From CAYQQU01 sp964419545 (GTDB taxonomy: Bacteria > Bacteroidota > Bacteroidia > Chitinophagales > Saprospiraceae): a stretch of DNA of 64,000 nt. The position numbers were made by a program, and so were the translations under genes. The notes below the pieces were generated by a model. That model was not told the origin of the DNA and searched no databases. It saw only the letters and a list, made by a program, of their open reading frames with translations. Each line of letters starts with the position of its first letter. Positions within the stretch are counted from its first letter, which is position 1. This document shows positions 9,609-19,297 of the stretch, piece after piece. The DNA is taken from assembly GCA_964419545.1 (NCBI GenBank), contig CAYQQU010000017.1:1-64000 (forward strand), written 5' to 3'.

Positions 9609-9888
9609 TCCCGAAGATCCACGGATGCATACAGTGCGCAGCCGAACTGCTCGCCGGGGCGCTGAGCCGGGAAAAAACAGGAGCCCCTTTCCCTCGAAAT
9701 TTGTCGGCTGTCATGTTAAATAAATGTATCATTATTTTGTGGAGAAGGCTTTTAACCGGTAATTTGAGCGATGTTTTGGGGAAAAGCTATATATTTCGGG
9801 CTATTCGCGGCAGGAAAAGCCCTTCTTTTCCGCCTCTCCACAGCGATTGAAACACTACAAACCTTTGAATCTTAATACAAAAGGGTAT

Positions 9889-10977
9889 ATGAAAATCAGA
9901 CTTTTACTAGCCTTTCTCGGCATTGCGATGATGGGGCCGCTCTCCGCGCAGGATATTCACTTTACGCTTTTCAACATGTCGCCGCTCACGCTGAACCCCG
10001 CGCTCACCGGGGCCTACTTCGGCACCGCCCGCATCGGCGGGATCTACCGGGGCCAGTGGTACAACGTCAGCAGCGCCAACGGCTTCAAAACGCCGTCTTT
10101 TTTTATCGATGCGCCCATCATCCGGGGCTTCCGGGAAAACGACTGGGTAGGCGTCGGCTTCGTTACGGTCAACGACCGCGCGGGCATGTCGTTCGTCAAT
10201 GACGCCCAACAGACGCTGACGGGCAACCTGAGTACCAGCTACAACCTGCTTTCGGCTTCTTATCACCTCGCCCTCGACGAAGACGCGAAGTCGGTGCTCA
10301 CCCTCGGCCTCCAGGGCGGCAGCGTCATGCGGCGCCTCGATCAGGATGCGCTGCTGTACGCCGACGAGATCACTTTCCAGAATAACGCCCTGATCAAAAC
10401 GCCCGGCACCGGCATGGACGCTGAAGGGGGCAACGTACGCGGCAACACCAACTACATCGACTTTGCCGCCGGCCTGATGCTGCGCACCCAGTTTTCCAAT
10501 GACTCGCGCCTGGAGATCGGCGGCTCGGTGGTGCACCTCACGCAGCCCGACTACAGCCTGGTGACCGGCGGCGGCGGCAACGAGCAGGACAATGCCGAAA
10601 ATCGACCCATGCGCATCACCGCCCACGCGACCTATACCACCCCGCTTACGGAAAAGTGGAGCCTGTCGCCCACGGCGATGTTCCAGTCGACGCGCGGCGG
10701 CGGCAGCGAGATCGTCCCACAAGTCTGGGCCGGATACGCCATCAAAGAGGAGGTGCAACTCAACTTCGGATTGGGCTATCGCTTCGGCGACGCCGCCAAC
10801 CTGTTGTTGGGCCTGGATTACGAAGACCTGCGCGTCGCCCTCAGCTACGACGTCAACACCTCCGAGCTCAGCAACGTCACCGATAACCAGGGCGCCTTCG
10901 AGCTGGCGGCTTTTTATATTCTCAAAATGTACAAAAAACCAACGGTCAAGCCCGCCATCCTCTGTCCCCAATTCTGA
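9889..10977 (+). CDS. PorP/SprF family T9SS outer-membrane protein
   Basis: The ~362-aa beta-barrel protein belongs to the PorP/SprF family, which works with the T9SS as an outer-membrane partner for gliding adhesins or secretion. The ATG at 9889 starts a good signal peptide (MKIRLLLAFLGIAMMGPLSAQ); the in-frame ATG at 9847 adds 14 hydrophilic residues and is less likely. The family pattern is evident: QDIHFTLFNMSPLTLNPALTGAY, YRGQWYNV, YIDFAAGLML, GYRFGDAANLLLGLDY. The next gene, 69 bases downstream, encodes a PorE-like protein, the usual neighbour of SprF paralogues, so they probably form one periplasm-spanning assembly. Several paralogues are typical per genome, so no specific symbol is assigned. 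Confidence 0.9.
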   Translation: MKIRLLLAFLGIAMMGPLSAQDIHFTLFNMSPLTLNPALTGAYFGTARIGGIYRGQWYNVSSANGFKTPSFFIDAPIIRGFRENDWVGVGFVTVNDRAGMSFVNDAQQTLTGNLSTSYNLLSASYHLALDEDAKSVLTLGLQGGSVMRRLDQDALLYADEITFQNNALIKTPGTGMDAEGGNVRGNTNYIDFAAGLMLRTQFSNDSRLEIGGSVVHLTQPDYSLVTGGGGNEQDNAENRPMRITAHATYTTPLTEKWSLSPTAMFQSTRGGGSEIVPQVWAGYAIKEEVQLNFGLGYRFGDAANLLLGLDYEDLRVALSYDVNTSELSNVTDNQGAFELAAFYILKMYKKPTVKPAILCPQF

Positions 10978-11046
10978 TTAACAAATTGCTAAGACAACAA
11001 AAGGGCTTTTTTACGTTCCTTATTTGGGATCAAAAGTGCACATCTT

Positions 11047-13566
11047 ATGAAACGCATTGTATTCTTCTTCTTGCTGCTGATGCTGAGCGCCGCCGCATTG
11101 GAAGCGCAACCTATCCGCAAATCGACCTACGAAAATATGATCGAAGTGGCCGAAGAACGCATGGCCGCCAAAGATTACTACAACGCCCTGGAGTGGTACG
11201 AGAAAGCTTACGAAGAGAAGGAAGACCGCTCCCTGCTGCCCATCATCGCCGAGATGCATTACCAACTCCGCGATTTCCGGCGCGCCGAACGGGCCTACGA
11301 ACGGCTGCTGCGCCGTACGGAAGATAATGAAATGCTGGAAGAGCGTTTCATCCTCGGCCGCATCTACAAGATGAACGAGCAATACAACGACGCCATCGAA
11401 GAACTACAGAAGTTCATCATGTTTACGACCAACGACTCCCTGAAAACGCTGGCCCAGGCCGAACTCACCGGCGCCGAGATGGCCAAAGAGATGGGGAAAG
11501 CCGCTAAGGGGGTTACCATCGAGAACCTCGGCCGCGACATCAACACCAAAATATCGGAATACTCACCGGTATTCGCTGTCGACAACAGCGACGAACTGTA
11601 CTACGTTTCCTTCAACGTGGAAGAGGACGACGTGATCTTCGTCGACGAAAACAACACCAACTTCCACACCAAGATTTTCCGGACCCAAAAAGAAGAGCGG
11701 GGCTGGAGCAAACCGACGGCCCTGGGCACCGATGTCAACCGACCGGGGGTCAACGTCAGCCACGTCTCGTTCTCGCCCGACGGCCGCCGCATGTTCTACA
11801 CGCAGGCGACCCTGAGCGGCAACAAGATCAGCGAAAGTAAAATTTACTACTCCGAAGGCGGCGACGGCGGCTGGGGGCCCGGCCAGGAAGTGCAAGGCGT
11901 CAACGGCGACTGGGTGGCCCAACACCCCATGCCGGGCGAGCTCTTCGGCCGCGAAGTGCTCTTCTTCGTTTCCGATATGACGGGCGGCTACGGCGGCCTC
12001 GACCTCTACTACGCCACTTACGAAGGAGAAGGGAAATACAGCGACCCCGTCAACCTGGGCGACCAGATCAACAGCCCGGGCGACGAAGTGACGCCCTTCT
12101 ACCGCGACGGCACGCTCTACTACAGCTCCAACGGCCTGCCCACCATCGGCGGCTACGATATCTTCTACTCGGTTTGGGACGGCACGAGCTGGAGCCAGCC
12201 GGAAAATATGACCTCCGCCTACAATTCCAGCGTGGACGATTACTACTTCACCCTCGACACCGAAGGCTACGCCGGCTACCTGACCTCTAATCGCCCCGGC
12301 GGCCGCTCAGCGCACGGGCGCACCTGCTGTGACGACATCTACTCGTTCGAGATCGCCCGCCTCTACGCCGACCTGGCCGTGGGCACCATCACCGAAGCGG
12401 ACGGCAAAAAGGAACCGCTCATCGGTGCTACCGTCTCGCTCATCGACCTGACCAACAACCAGCCTACGGTGGTCAAAACCCTGACTAATGAAGAGGCCAA
12501 TCGCTTCGATTTCGCCCTGGAACTCGAAAAATCCTATAAGGTCGTCGGCGTCGCCGAAGGGTATTTCCCGGATTCCGCGACCCTCAATACCGTCGGCCTG
12601 AAGGAATCGAAGAACTACCGCCAGTTCCTGAACCTCAAGAAAAAACCGGAACTGCCCAAATACGACACCATCCGCAGCGAAGAGCCGATCGTGCTCGAAA
12701 ATATCCTGTACGATTTCGACGACGACCGCATTAAGGAGGAAGCCGAAAGCGATCTGCAGGTGGTGCTCGAACTGCTGGAACAATATCCGGATATGAAGAT
12801 CGAACTGCGGTCGCATACCGACAACCGCGGTAACGACAGCTACAACGAAGACCTGTCACAGCGCCGCGCCGAATCCGCCCGCCGCTGGCTGGCCCGTGAA
12901 GGCATCGACCGCGAACGCATCGAAGCCCGGGGCTACGGCGAAAAAGTGCCGCAGACGGTCAACGCCAATACGGCCGCCCAATACGACTTCCTCGAAGCAG
13001 GCGACCTGCTGACCGGTGAATTTATCGATTCGCTGGAAACCGAAGAACAACGGGAGATCGCTCACAACCTCAACCGCCGCACGGAATTCCAGATCACGGA
13101 AGGCCCGACGACCATCGTTATCGAAAGCGTTCGCCTGCGCAAGAAAGAAGCACCCGACCGCAAAGCGCTGCCCCAGGCCGGCAACGACCCGGAAGTCAGC
13201 AAACTGTCTTCACTGCATGGCCAGACCAACCTGAAAGGCCTGCCCATCATGACCTTCAACACGCGCTACGTGGATTTCGGCGCAGTGCCCAAAGGCGAGA
13301 AGCGCTACCACTCGTTCCATTTTACCAATACCGGCGAGTCCGACCTGACGATCAGCCTGGTGTCGGCCTGCGAATGCACCATTGCCGATTATTCGGTGCG
13401 CCCCGTCAAACCGGGCGAGTCGGGCGTGATCGACATCACCTTCGACAGCTCGGAAAAGGACGCAGCGGAACTGATCGAGATCGATATCATCCTCGACAAT
13501 AACGACAACCAGGGCAATCCGATCATCGAACGGATTCAGTATGAATTCGATATTGTGGAGGAGTAA
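11047..13566 (+). CDS. PorE-like OmpA protein with C-terminal DUF1573
   Basis: The 839-aa multidomain periplasmic/outer-membrane protein follows the PorE architecture, which ties the T9SS to peptidoglycan. In order: signal peptide (to ~21), TPR helices (~25-140, YYNALEWYEKAYEE), PD40/WD40-like beta-propeller strands (~170-440, SFSPDGRRMFYT, GGLDLYYAT), a carboxypeptidase-regulatory-like beta domain (~445-530) and an OmpA peptidoglycan-binding domain (~545-695, ILYDFDDDRI, LRSHTDNRG, NRRTEF). After these sits an extra DUF1573 domain (~731-835, VDFGAVPKGE, FTNTGESDL, SACECT). It is paired with the SprF-like gene upstream and followed by a strong terminator. The appended DUF1573 is the odd part; the rest is typical. 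Confidence 0.88.
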   Translation: MKRIVFFFLLLMLSAAALEAQPIRKSTYENMIEVAEERMAAKDYYNALEWYEKAYEEKEDRSLLPIIAEMHYQLRDFRRAERAYERLLRRTEDNEMLEERFILGRIYKMNEQYNDAIEELQKFIMFTTNDSLKTLAQAELTGAEMAKEMGKAAKGVTIENLGRDINTKISEYSPVFAVDNSDELYYVSFNVEEDDVIFVDENNTNFHTKIFRTQKEERGWSKPTALGTDVNRPGVNVSHVSFSPDGRRMFYTQATLSGNKISESKIYYSEGGDGGWGPGQEVQGVNGDWVAQHPMPGELFGREVLFFVSDMTGGYGGLDLYYATYEGEGKYSDPVNLGDQINSPGDEVTPFYRDGTLYYSSNGLPTIGGYDIFYSVWDGTSWSQPENMTSAYNSSVDDYYFTLDTEGYAGYLTSNRPGGRSAHGRTCCDDIYSFEIARLYADLAVGTITEADGKKEPLIGATVSLIDLTNNQPTVVKTLTNEEANRFDFALELEKSYKVVGVAEGYFPDSATLNTVGLKESKNYRQFLNLKKKPELPKYDTIRSEEPIVLENILYDFDDDRIKEEAESDLQVVLELLEQYPDMKIELRSHTDNRGNDSYNEDLSQRRAESARRWLAREGIDRERIEARGYGEKVPQTVNANTAAQYDFLEAGDLLTGEFIDSLETEEQREIAHNLNRRTEFQITEGPTTIVIESVRLRKKEAPDRKALPQAGNDPEVSKLSSLHGQTNLKGLPIMTFNTRYVDFGAVPKGEKRYHSFHFTNTGESDLTISLVSACECTIADYSVRPVKPGESGVIDITFDSSEKDAAELIEIDIILDNNDNQGNPIIERIQYEFDIVEE

Positions 13567-13630
13567 ATCTTCGATCGTGGTTCAATAAAAGGCGGCCATC
13601 CGGCTGCTCTTTCGGTATTTTGAAAACCAC

Positions 13631-13676
13631 AAAAGGGGCACAAAAGCGGTACAGGGCTTTTGTGCCCTTTTGTTTC
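13631..13676 (+). terminator. Intrinsic terminator after the PorE-like gene
   Basis: AGGGGCACAAAAGC pairs with GCTTTTGTGCCC around an 8-base loop and is followed by TTTTGTTTCTT. The A-rich left flank could let it work for the convergent minus-strand gene as well. Confidence 0.8.
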
Positions 13677-13735
13677 TTATGTATGTAGTTTTAAAACTAT
13701 TGAGGGAGCGGCCGTCCGGCCGCCCTTCGTTGAGC

Positions 13736-13780
13736 TTAACCCGGATTATTATGACTAATAACCAAGATAATCCGGGTTAA
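13736..13780. repeat. Interspersed palindromic repeat, copy B (short form)
   Basis: Perfect 14-bp arms TTAACCCGGATTAT and ATAATCCGGGTTAA flank a 17-base loop. The arms match copies A and C, but the loop is shorter and different. It sits between two converging genes. Confidence 0.75.
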
Positions 13781-13798
13781 CTTTAAAAAAAAACAAAA

Positions 13799-16636
13799 TC
13801 ATTGCTTCAAAACCTTCACCCGCTGTGCGCCCTCCGTCAATACAAACTCCAGCACGTACAATCCGGCGGGCAGTTCCCGCAGATCGAGTTGCGTCTGTAG
13901 TTCTCCCGGCGCGGTCTGCCGCAGCAGCGCGCCGGCGCTATTGTACAGCCGCAGGCCGGGCAGCGGTTGTTCGGCGGATACCGTCAGGTAGTCGGCCGTA
14001 GGATTGGGGAACATACGGATGCCGTAGGCCGCCAGGTCGCGCACGCTGCTGTCGAACACCAGCGGCAGCGGTACGGCGGGGCCGCCCGCTGCACCCACAG
14101 CGAAGAGCCCGAAAGCCGGCTGCCCTTCTTCCGGATCGAGCAGGCCCGAAGCCAGGATGATCAGCGCGTTGCCGTCCTCGTCGGTGAGGTCGGCTTCGTA
14201 GCCCAGCAAGATGTTGCCGTTGTCGTTTTGCTCGGTCAGGTTGATCTGGAACACCTCGTCGGCCGGCAGCGACACGTAGATCGGCGAAAAAGTACCGTAG
14301 GCCAGATCGTTGAGAATGGGAATGAACTGTCCTTCCAGGATGCCGTCGACGCCGGGTGCGTCCAGTGCGCCGTGGAAGAAACGCAGGTCGGCCGTAGTGT
14401 CGCTGGACGCCTCGGTGCGCGCTTCGGTCAGGGCCAGCCCGAAGCTGACGTCGCTGTTGACGTCATTTTCGAAAGGCGCTGTATTGCGGGCGCCATAGGC
14501 GGCTACTGCGTAGGTGCGGCCTACCGGCTGGAAGATCTGCAGGTTGAGGTCGGCTTCCACGAAAATATCCGTGGCGCTCCAGGCCGTATCGGCTTCGGTG
14601 GTGCTATGCGGCGCGACGGCTACGCGGTTGAGGCCGGCCGGGATGTCAACAAAGGGCGTGGCCTCCCGGAACGGCAGGGCCTCCGATACTTTAGCGCCGT
14701 TCAGCCAGATATCCACCGTTTCCAGCTCGGGGTCGGGCGAGTTGTGGATGACCTGGATCTTACCCGGCTGGGGCGGATCGGGTGCGGGCAGCGCGATGGC
14801 AAAACCGCCGGCGGCCGGCATCAGGAACAGCCCGAAGTTGGGGTTGTCGATTCCTGCATCCCCTTCGGCTGTGAAGAAGCCGGAGGTGAAAATGGTGACT
14901 ACTTGTTCGGTGAAGGGCGTCAGGTCAGTTTTATACTCGCCGAAAATTTCAGTCGACAGGTTGTTGGTAATCTGAACGATGGGGTAGGGCAGGGCGTCGA
15001 CGGTGCCGCCGATCAGGTCGAAGCCGTAGGGGAGCCCGTCGGGGAGGTCGCCGGTAGCATCGCCGGCGCCCACGGCGATCAGCCGGATATTGGGCAGGTC
15101 GGTCGTACCGTGAAACAGCAGGGGCAGGCTCTCGGCGGCGCCTACCGCTTCCGGTCCCGGCACTTCATTGACCTGGATCTTGAAAGCGATGGCTTCTCCG
15201 CTATTGAAGGTGGTTTCGAAATTCAGGGTGTCGCGTACCCCAGCCACCATGGCGATGTAGCGTTTATTGTCTTCGAGGGTAAATTCGGTGGCGCTCCACA
15301 TGAAGTCTTCCTGCCCGAAAGGCGAGATGGCGATGCTGTGGGTGCCGGCCGGCAGATCCGAGAGGTAAGGCGTGCCGGCACGGAAGGGTACGGGCGTATC
15401 GCCGTTGAATTTCACGAAATTACCGAGGTTGAAGGCATCGATGTAGACGTCCACGAATTGCAGGGAGGGGTCGGGCGAGTTGTGGATCAGTTGGATAGCC
15501 GGCGGCAGGATGATGTCGCCGTCGAACGACAGGTTGAAGCTGATGTCCGAGCTGCTGGGGGCGCCCTGGTGCACTTCGACGGCGAGGATGTTCTCCCCCT
15601 CCAGCAGGGTGTTCGCCAGGTCAAAGTCAAAAAAGGTTGTTTCTGCCGAGCCGCCGATTTGATTGGCGGCGAGGGTGAGGTAGTCGACGGGGCCGTCGGG
15701 CATATTGCTGCGAGCGACTTCTTCGCCGTTCAGGTAGACGATGGCGCCATCGTCGCGGCGCAGCCGCAGGTTGAGGGCGTCGTACTGTCCGGGATCGGTT
15801 ACCGTAAAGGTTTTGCGGAAGTAGTAGGTGATGTGCTTGTTGTCGGGGTCGCCGCCGAAGTCGAGCACGGTATTTTCATCGCTGTCGCCGTAGCCCAGTT
15901 CGGCCTGCCCGAACGCCCAGTCCGAGTCGTCGTATCCGGCTTCGATCCATTCGGTTCCCAGGTCTTCCCCGCTATCGTCGTAGCGCCACAGTGCGTCTTG
16001 TACGATGGGGAAAGCTTCGGTGGGGAATTCCGTGACGTCGTAGTTGATCACCAGCCGGGCCGGGGCGTTGGCGCCGTTGTTGAAAGAAACCGCGTTGCGC
16101 ACGCCGCTGCCGGTGATGATGAAGGTCATGGCGTTGCCCGCTTCCCAGCCGGCCTGCCCGAGGAGCTCGTTGACGACGGCCGTGAGGTCGGGCGTTTGCT
16201 GGTTGGGGCCGGCTTCGCCGACGTCGTCCCAGGCGGGAATGTCGTTCCAGTCGACGCCGGCCGCAGTGGTCGGACGATTGGAGATATCAAAAGCCGTGGT
16301 GCTGAAGGCCGCCGAGTTGGGCGAGAGCTCCCCCGCGATATTCAGGGAAGTAGCCACATCATCGGTCTCGTCGGTGGTGAACTGAATGTAGGCGCTGTTG
16401 ATGGCGGCGCCCGCCGGGATGTTGACCCCGGCGAAGCGGATGCCGATGATCTGTTCGGTGCTTTCCATGGTCATCTCCAGGTCGGAGCTGGTGAGGTTCA
16501 TGGCGCCGCTGGGCACGGCTTCTTCGGCGTCGTCAGCGCCGTCCTGCACGACAAATTCTACGGTGTAGGGCACCTGGCCGAACGCAAATACCGCGCTCAG
16601 CAGGAGTGCGGTGACTAAAGAAGACAGCTTTTTCAT
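13799..16636 (-). CDS. T9SS-exported DUF4397 protein
   Basis: The ~945-aa secreted protein uses the ATG at 16636, which gives the signal peptide MKKLSSLVTALLLSAVFAFG; the longer frame adds 20 non-signal residues. Residues ~20-210 form a beta-rich region. Residues ~215-385 look like a galactose-binding jelly-roll (WIEAGYDDSDWAFG, YFRKTFTV, YLNGEEVARSNMP). Two or more DUF4397 domains follow (HNSPDPSLQFVDVYID and HNSPDPELETVDIWLNG, each with a GTHSIAISP- or GLNRVAVAP-type turn). The last ~75 residues are a type A sorting domain (IRMFPNPTADYLTV to RVKVLKQ). It lies 87 bases downstream of the phosphatase gene and is probably co-transcribed with it. No catalytic residues are evident; the function is unknown. 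Confidence 0.85.
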   Translation of the reverse strand: MKKLSSLVTALLLSAVFAFGQVPYTVEFVVQDGADDAEEAVPSGAMNLTSSDLEMTMESTEQIIGIRFAGVNIPAGAAINSAYIQFTTDETDDVATSLNIAGELSPNSAAFSTTAFDISNRPTTAAGVDWNDIPAWDDVGEAGPNQQTPDLTAVVNELLGQAGWEAGNAMTFIITGSGVRNAVSFNNGANAPARLVINYDVTEFPTEAFPIVQDALWRYDDSGEDLGTEWIEAGYDDSDWAFGQAELGYGDSDENTVLDFGGDPDNKHITYYFRKTFTVTDPGQYDALNLRLRRDDGAIVYLNGEEVARSNMPDGPVDYLTLAANQIGGSAETTFFDFDLANTLLEGENILAVEVHQGAPSSSDISFNLSFDGDIILPPAIQLIHNSPDPSLQFVDVYIDAFNLGNFVKFNGDTPVPFRAGTPYLSDLPAGTHSIAISPFGQEDFMWSATEFTLEDNKRYIAMVAGVRDTLNFETTFNSGEAIAFKIQVNEVPGPEAVGAAESLPLLFHGTTDLPNIRLIAVGAGDATGDLPDGLPYGFDLIGGTVDALPYPIVQITNNLSTEIFGEYKTDLTPFTEQVVTIFTSGFFTAEGDAGIDNPNFGLFLMPAAGGFAIALPAPDPPQPGKIQVIHNSPDPELETVDIWLNGAKVSEALPFREATPFVDIPAGLNRVAVAPHSTTEADTAWSATDIFVEADLNLQIFQPVGRTYAVAAYGARNTAPFENDVNSDVSFGLALTEARTEASSDTTADLRFFHGALDAPGVDGILEGQFIPILNDLAYGTFSPIYVSLPADEVFQINLTEQNDNGNILLGYEADLTDEDGNALIILASGLLDPEEGQPAFGLFAVGAAGGPAVPLPLVFDSSVRDLAAYGIRMFPNPTADYLTVSAEQPLPGLRLYNSAGALLRQTAPGELQTQLDLRELPAGLYVLEFVLTEGAQRVKVLKQ

Positions 16637-16723
16637 TTGCAAGTGAATATTTGTTGATGCAAAAAAAACAGGGCGCATCCGGACGGATCGCCGCATGCCC
16701 CCTGTTCGATTCGTTCAATTCGA

Positions 16724-18277
16724 TCAATTTTTGATAAAGCTCTTTACCTGGAAGTTGGCGGCGTCGCCCTGCCATACCTTGAGGTAGTAGTGGCCGTTGG
16801 CGAAGCGACTGATATCGACGGGGTTGCTGGTGTTGCGGAAGACGCCCTGGCTGACCACCTTGCCGCTGATGTCGAAGATCTGGTAGCGGTGGGCTTCGGC
16901 TTTGGCGAGCTGCACGTTGAGCACCGTTTGGGCCGGGTTGGGGAACAGCTTGCTGATGAGCGTTACCGGGCGCAGTTGCGGGGCCTCGGTGGCGGTCAGC
17001 GGGCCGTTGTACAGCGGGTTGGGTCGCGTGATCAGGATGCGGTCGCCGTGTTCGGTCACCCAGGTGTCCATCCCTTCCGGCATCGCGAAGCGGTCGTTAT
17101 CATCGACGGGCGCTACCGGATCGCTGGTCGCGGATCTGACGGTGTAGACGACCAGCGAATCGAGGGTAGCGTGTATCCATTTGACCTGCGTAAAGCTGCC
17201 TTTGTCGCGCGTCCAGTTGTATTCCACGTTGGCGGGGCGGATCAGGCCCCAGGAGCCTTCGCCGGCGTAGACGGTGCCGGTGGCGTCGTCGCGGATGAAG
17301 CCGCCGTCGCTGCCGCTGCCCGTCGCCGGGCGCACCGGCCAGCTGTTGCGGGCCACGTGGGTGTCGCACTCGATGATGAGTTGCAGGCCGTGTTGGTAAA
17401 AGAGAGGCGCCCAGTGGGTATACTGAGCGATACGGTAGGGTTTGGAGGCGGTATGAGGCGCGATGGTGTAGTGGTATTGCGCCAGTTTCCAGACAGTGCT
17501 GCTGTCGTTTTGCATCAGGTCCTGCGCCAGCCAGTTGGTCTGGTCGCCGGCCACGGAGACCATGCTGTTGAGCGTGTAAAAGCGGATCAGGCTGCCGCCG
17601 AAGTTGATGGCGTAGTAGACATCGTCGTGGCGGGCGTCGAAGAGGTTGATCACGTCTTCGTTGCTGTGTTCGTGGTTGCCGCGCGTCGGCAGGATGGGGA
17701 CCATCAGGCCGTCGTCGCCGATGGTGTACTGCCAGTCGTCGAACCAGGTAGCCCATTGCCCGGCGGTATTTTTATCGGTATAGTCGCCGCCGAAAGCCAC
17801 GAAGTCGGGGCGCAGGGCTTTGACGACGAGGTTCGACTGGATGCGCGGCTCGTGGGGCGTCGTCTCGGCGCCCGAACGCCGGGAGTCGCCGCCGGCTACG
17901 ATCGACATCGGCACTGTGGGATCGTTGGTCAGGGTGCGGAACCAGAAGCGTTCGCTGACTCCTTCGCTGTCGACGATGACGAAATAATAGGCCGTAGCGG
18001 GCTGCAGGTCGGTCAGGCGAACGAAATAATTGTTCATCCCCTGGTGGAATACCGTCCGGTCGGGGAGTTGGAAATTGGCGTACGCTTGTGCGTCCGTTCC
18101 GTGGTCGACCACGTCATACAGCACGGCTACGCTATGGCCGGAGAGCTGGTTCCAGCCGATGGTCATGGTTGTCGCCGGGTCGTCATTGACGATCAGGCGG
18201 TATTTGTCGTTGACGCCGAAGAGAGCGGCCGCGGAAAAATAGGTACAGAAAAATACGAGTGTTAAATATTGCTTCAT
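16724..18277 (-). CDS. Purple-acid-phosphatase-like T9SS protein
   Basis: The 517-aa secreted metallophosphoesterase starts with a signal peptide (MKQYLTLVFFCTYFSAAALFG). A fibronectin-like purple acid phosphatase N-domain spans ~25-115. The calcineurin-like core has GGDSRRSG, FGGDYTDKN, RGNHEHS, QYHYT and ECDTHVAR, the last replacing the usual GHxH motif. A type A sorting domain ends the protein (KLFPNPAQTVLNV to FQVKSFIKN). It would hydrolyse phosphate esters outside the cell; the lost GHxH Gly suggests an unusual but still His-bearing metal site. It heads a probable two-gene unit with the DUF4397 protein and is divergent from the membrane-protein gene at 18423. Confidence 0.87.
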   Translation of the reverse strand: MKQYLTLVFFCTYFSAAALFGVNDKYRLIVNDDPATTMTIGWNQLSGHSVAVLYDVVDHGTDAQAYANFQLPDRTVFHQGMNNYFVRLTDLQPATAYYFVIVDSEGVSERFWFRTLTNDPTVPMSIVAGGDSRRSGAETTPHEPRIQSNLVVKALRPDFVAFGGDYTDKNTAGQWATWFDDWQYTIGDDGLMVPILPTRGNHEHSNEDVINLFDARHDDVYYAINFGGSLIRFYTLNSMVSVAGDQTNWLAQDLMQNDSSTVWKLAQYHYTIAPHTASKPYRIAQYTHWAPLFYQHGLQLIIECDTHVARNSWPVRPATGSGSDGGFIRDDATGTVYAGEGSWGLIRPANVEYNWTRDKGSFTQVKWIHATLDSLVVYTVRSATSDPVAPVDDNDRFAMPEGMDTWVTEHGDRILITRPNPLYNGPLTATEAPQLRPVTLISKLFPNPAQTVLNVQLAKAEAHRYQIFDISGKVVSQGVFRNTSNPVDISRFANGHYYLKVWQGDAANFQVKSFIKN

Positions 18278-18422
18278 TGGAGAATGATTTTGATTCTAAA
18301 TTTACTTTGCAGATGCTCATTTTGCGGCGTGATCTTCTTTAAGTTTTTGTTAAGAACTGCGGGGTGGGACAGGAATTTCCTGTTTTGTAATAGTTTAGCT
18401 ACGAGCAATACTGACACGAGTA

Positions 18423-19265
18423 ATGAAAGCGGATCGGGATTCGGTTTTTCTCCTGCTGTTGATCGCCGCGATTGCGGTGCTACTGGGGCGAGCTTACCAG
18501 CACATTTTTTTTGAAGGCCCCTACCGGGCTTTTTTTCTGGATGAAAACTATTTCGGCCGGATCGGGAAGTGGCTCTCGGGCGATTGGCTGACCTACGTCA
18601 CGAGCCTGCAAACCGACCGGGTGATTCTATGGTTCAGTCGCGCCCTGGGCGTCATCTGGCTGCTGGGGATAGCGGCGGCTTTGCGGGTCGGGCGTCACCG
18701 GTGGGCGGGCGCCTGGTTGCTTATTTCATCCGGCTTATTGCTTTTTATGGCCTTCGGGTATTATCTCGACAAGGGCTTTCAGCTGGGGCAGGGGCTGGAA
18801 TTCTCGGCCCAGATCCTGGCGCCCGCCATTCTGGCGGCCTATTGCCGGGAAAGCACGCGCCACATCGCTTTGTGGCTGTTGCGTCTGGCGGTGGCGTTCA
18901 CCTTTTTAGGGCACGGCCTTTATGCATTAGGCGTCTATCCCGTACCGGGCTATTTCGTGCACATGATCATCACCAACCTGGGGATCACCAACGCGCAGGC
19001 CGAACAGTTGCTCTGGGTGGCCGGATGGCTGGACATGGGCGTGGCGATCGGCGTGTTGTTGCCGGTAGTGGATCGTTACTGGCTGGCCTACGCCGTATTC
19101 TGGGGTTTTCTCACTTCCCTGGCGCGACTAACCACTTACCTGCTCTTCAACGACTTGTTCTGGCTGACCTTGCACCAGATGTGGTTCGAGTTTGCGATTC
19201 GCATTCCGCACTTTTTATTGCCGCTGGCCGGCTTGTTGTGGATCAGTCGCGCCCAGAGAAGCTGA
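18423..19265 (+). CDS. Polytopic membrane protein, unknown
   Basis: The 280-aa product has about eight hydrophobic helices (such as FLLLLIAAIAVLLG, LGVIWLLGIAAAL, WLLISSGLLLFMAFGYY, WVAGWLDMGVAIGVLLPVV) and no signal peptide beyond the first helix. I do not recognise the family; the loop spacing is faintly like DoxX-type quinone-associated proteins, but no diagnostic motif is seen. It is transcribed away from the phosphatase gene and ends just before a fold-back element. It is clearly a real gene by codon use and length. Confidence 0.7.
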   Translation: MKADRDSVFLLLLIAAIAVLLGRAYQHIFFEGPYRAFFLDENYFGRIGKWLSGDWLTYVTSLQTDRVILWFSRALGVIWLLGIAAALRVGRHRWAGAWLLISSGLLLFMAFGYYLDKGFQLGQGLEFSAQILAPAILAAYCRESTRHIALWLLRLAVAFTFLGHGLYALGVYPVPGYFVHMIITNLGITNAQAEQLLWVAGWLDMGVAIGVLLPVVDRYWLAYAVFWGFLTSLARLTTYLLFNDLFWLTLHQMWFEFAIRIPHFLLPLAGLLWISRAQRS

Positions 19266-19297
19266 AAATTTATTTACTTTTGCGGCGTTTTGTCTTA

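Noticed and set aside
13967..16618. 883-aa open frame antisense to the DUF4397 gene
   Set aside because: It is a low-stop mirror of a GC-rich coding strand: Gly/Val/Arg-rich, no domain motifs and no signal peptide, while the opposite strand has a signal peptide, DUF4397 domains and a sorting domain.
16790..18265. 491-aa open frame antisense to the purple-acid-phosphatase-like gene
   Set aside because: Same shadow effect; the true gene on the minus strand has all metal-site motifs and a sorting domain.
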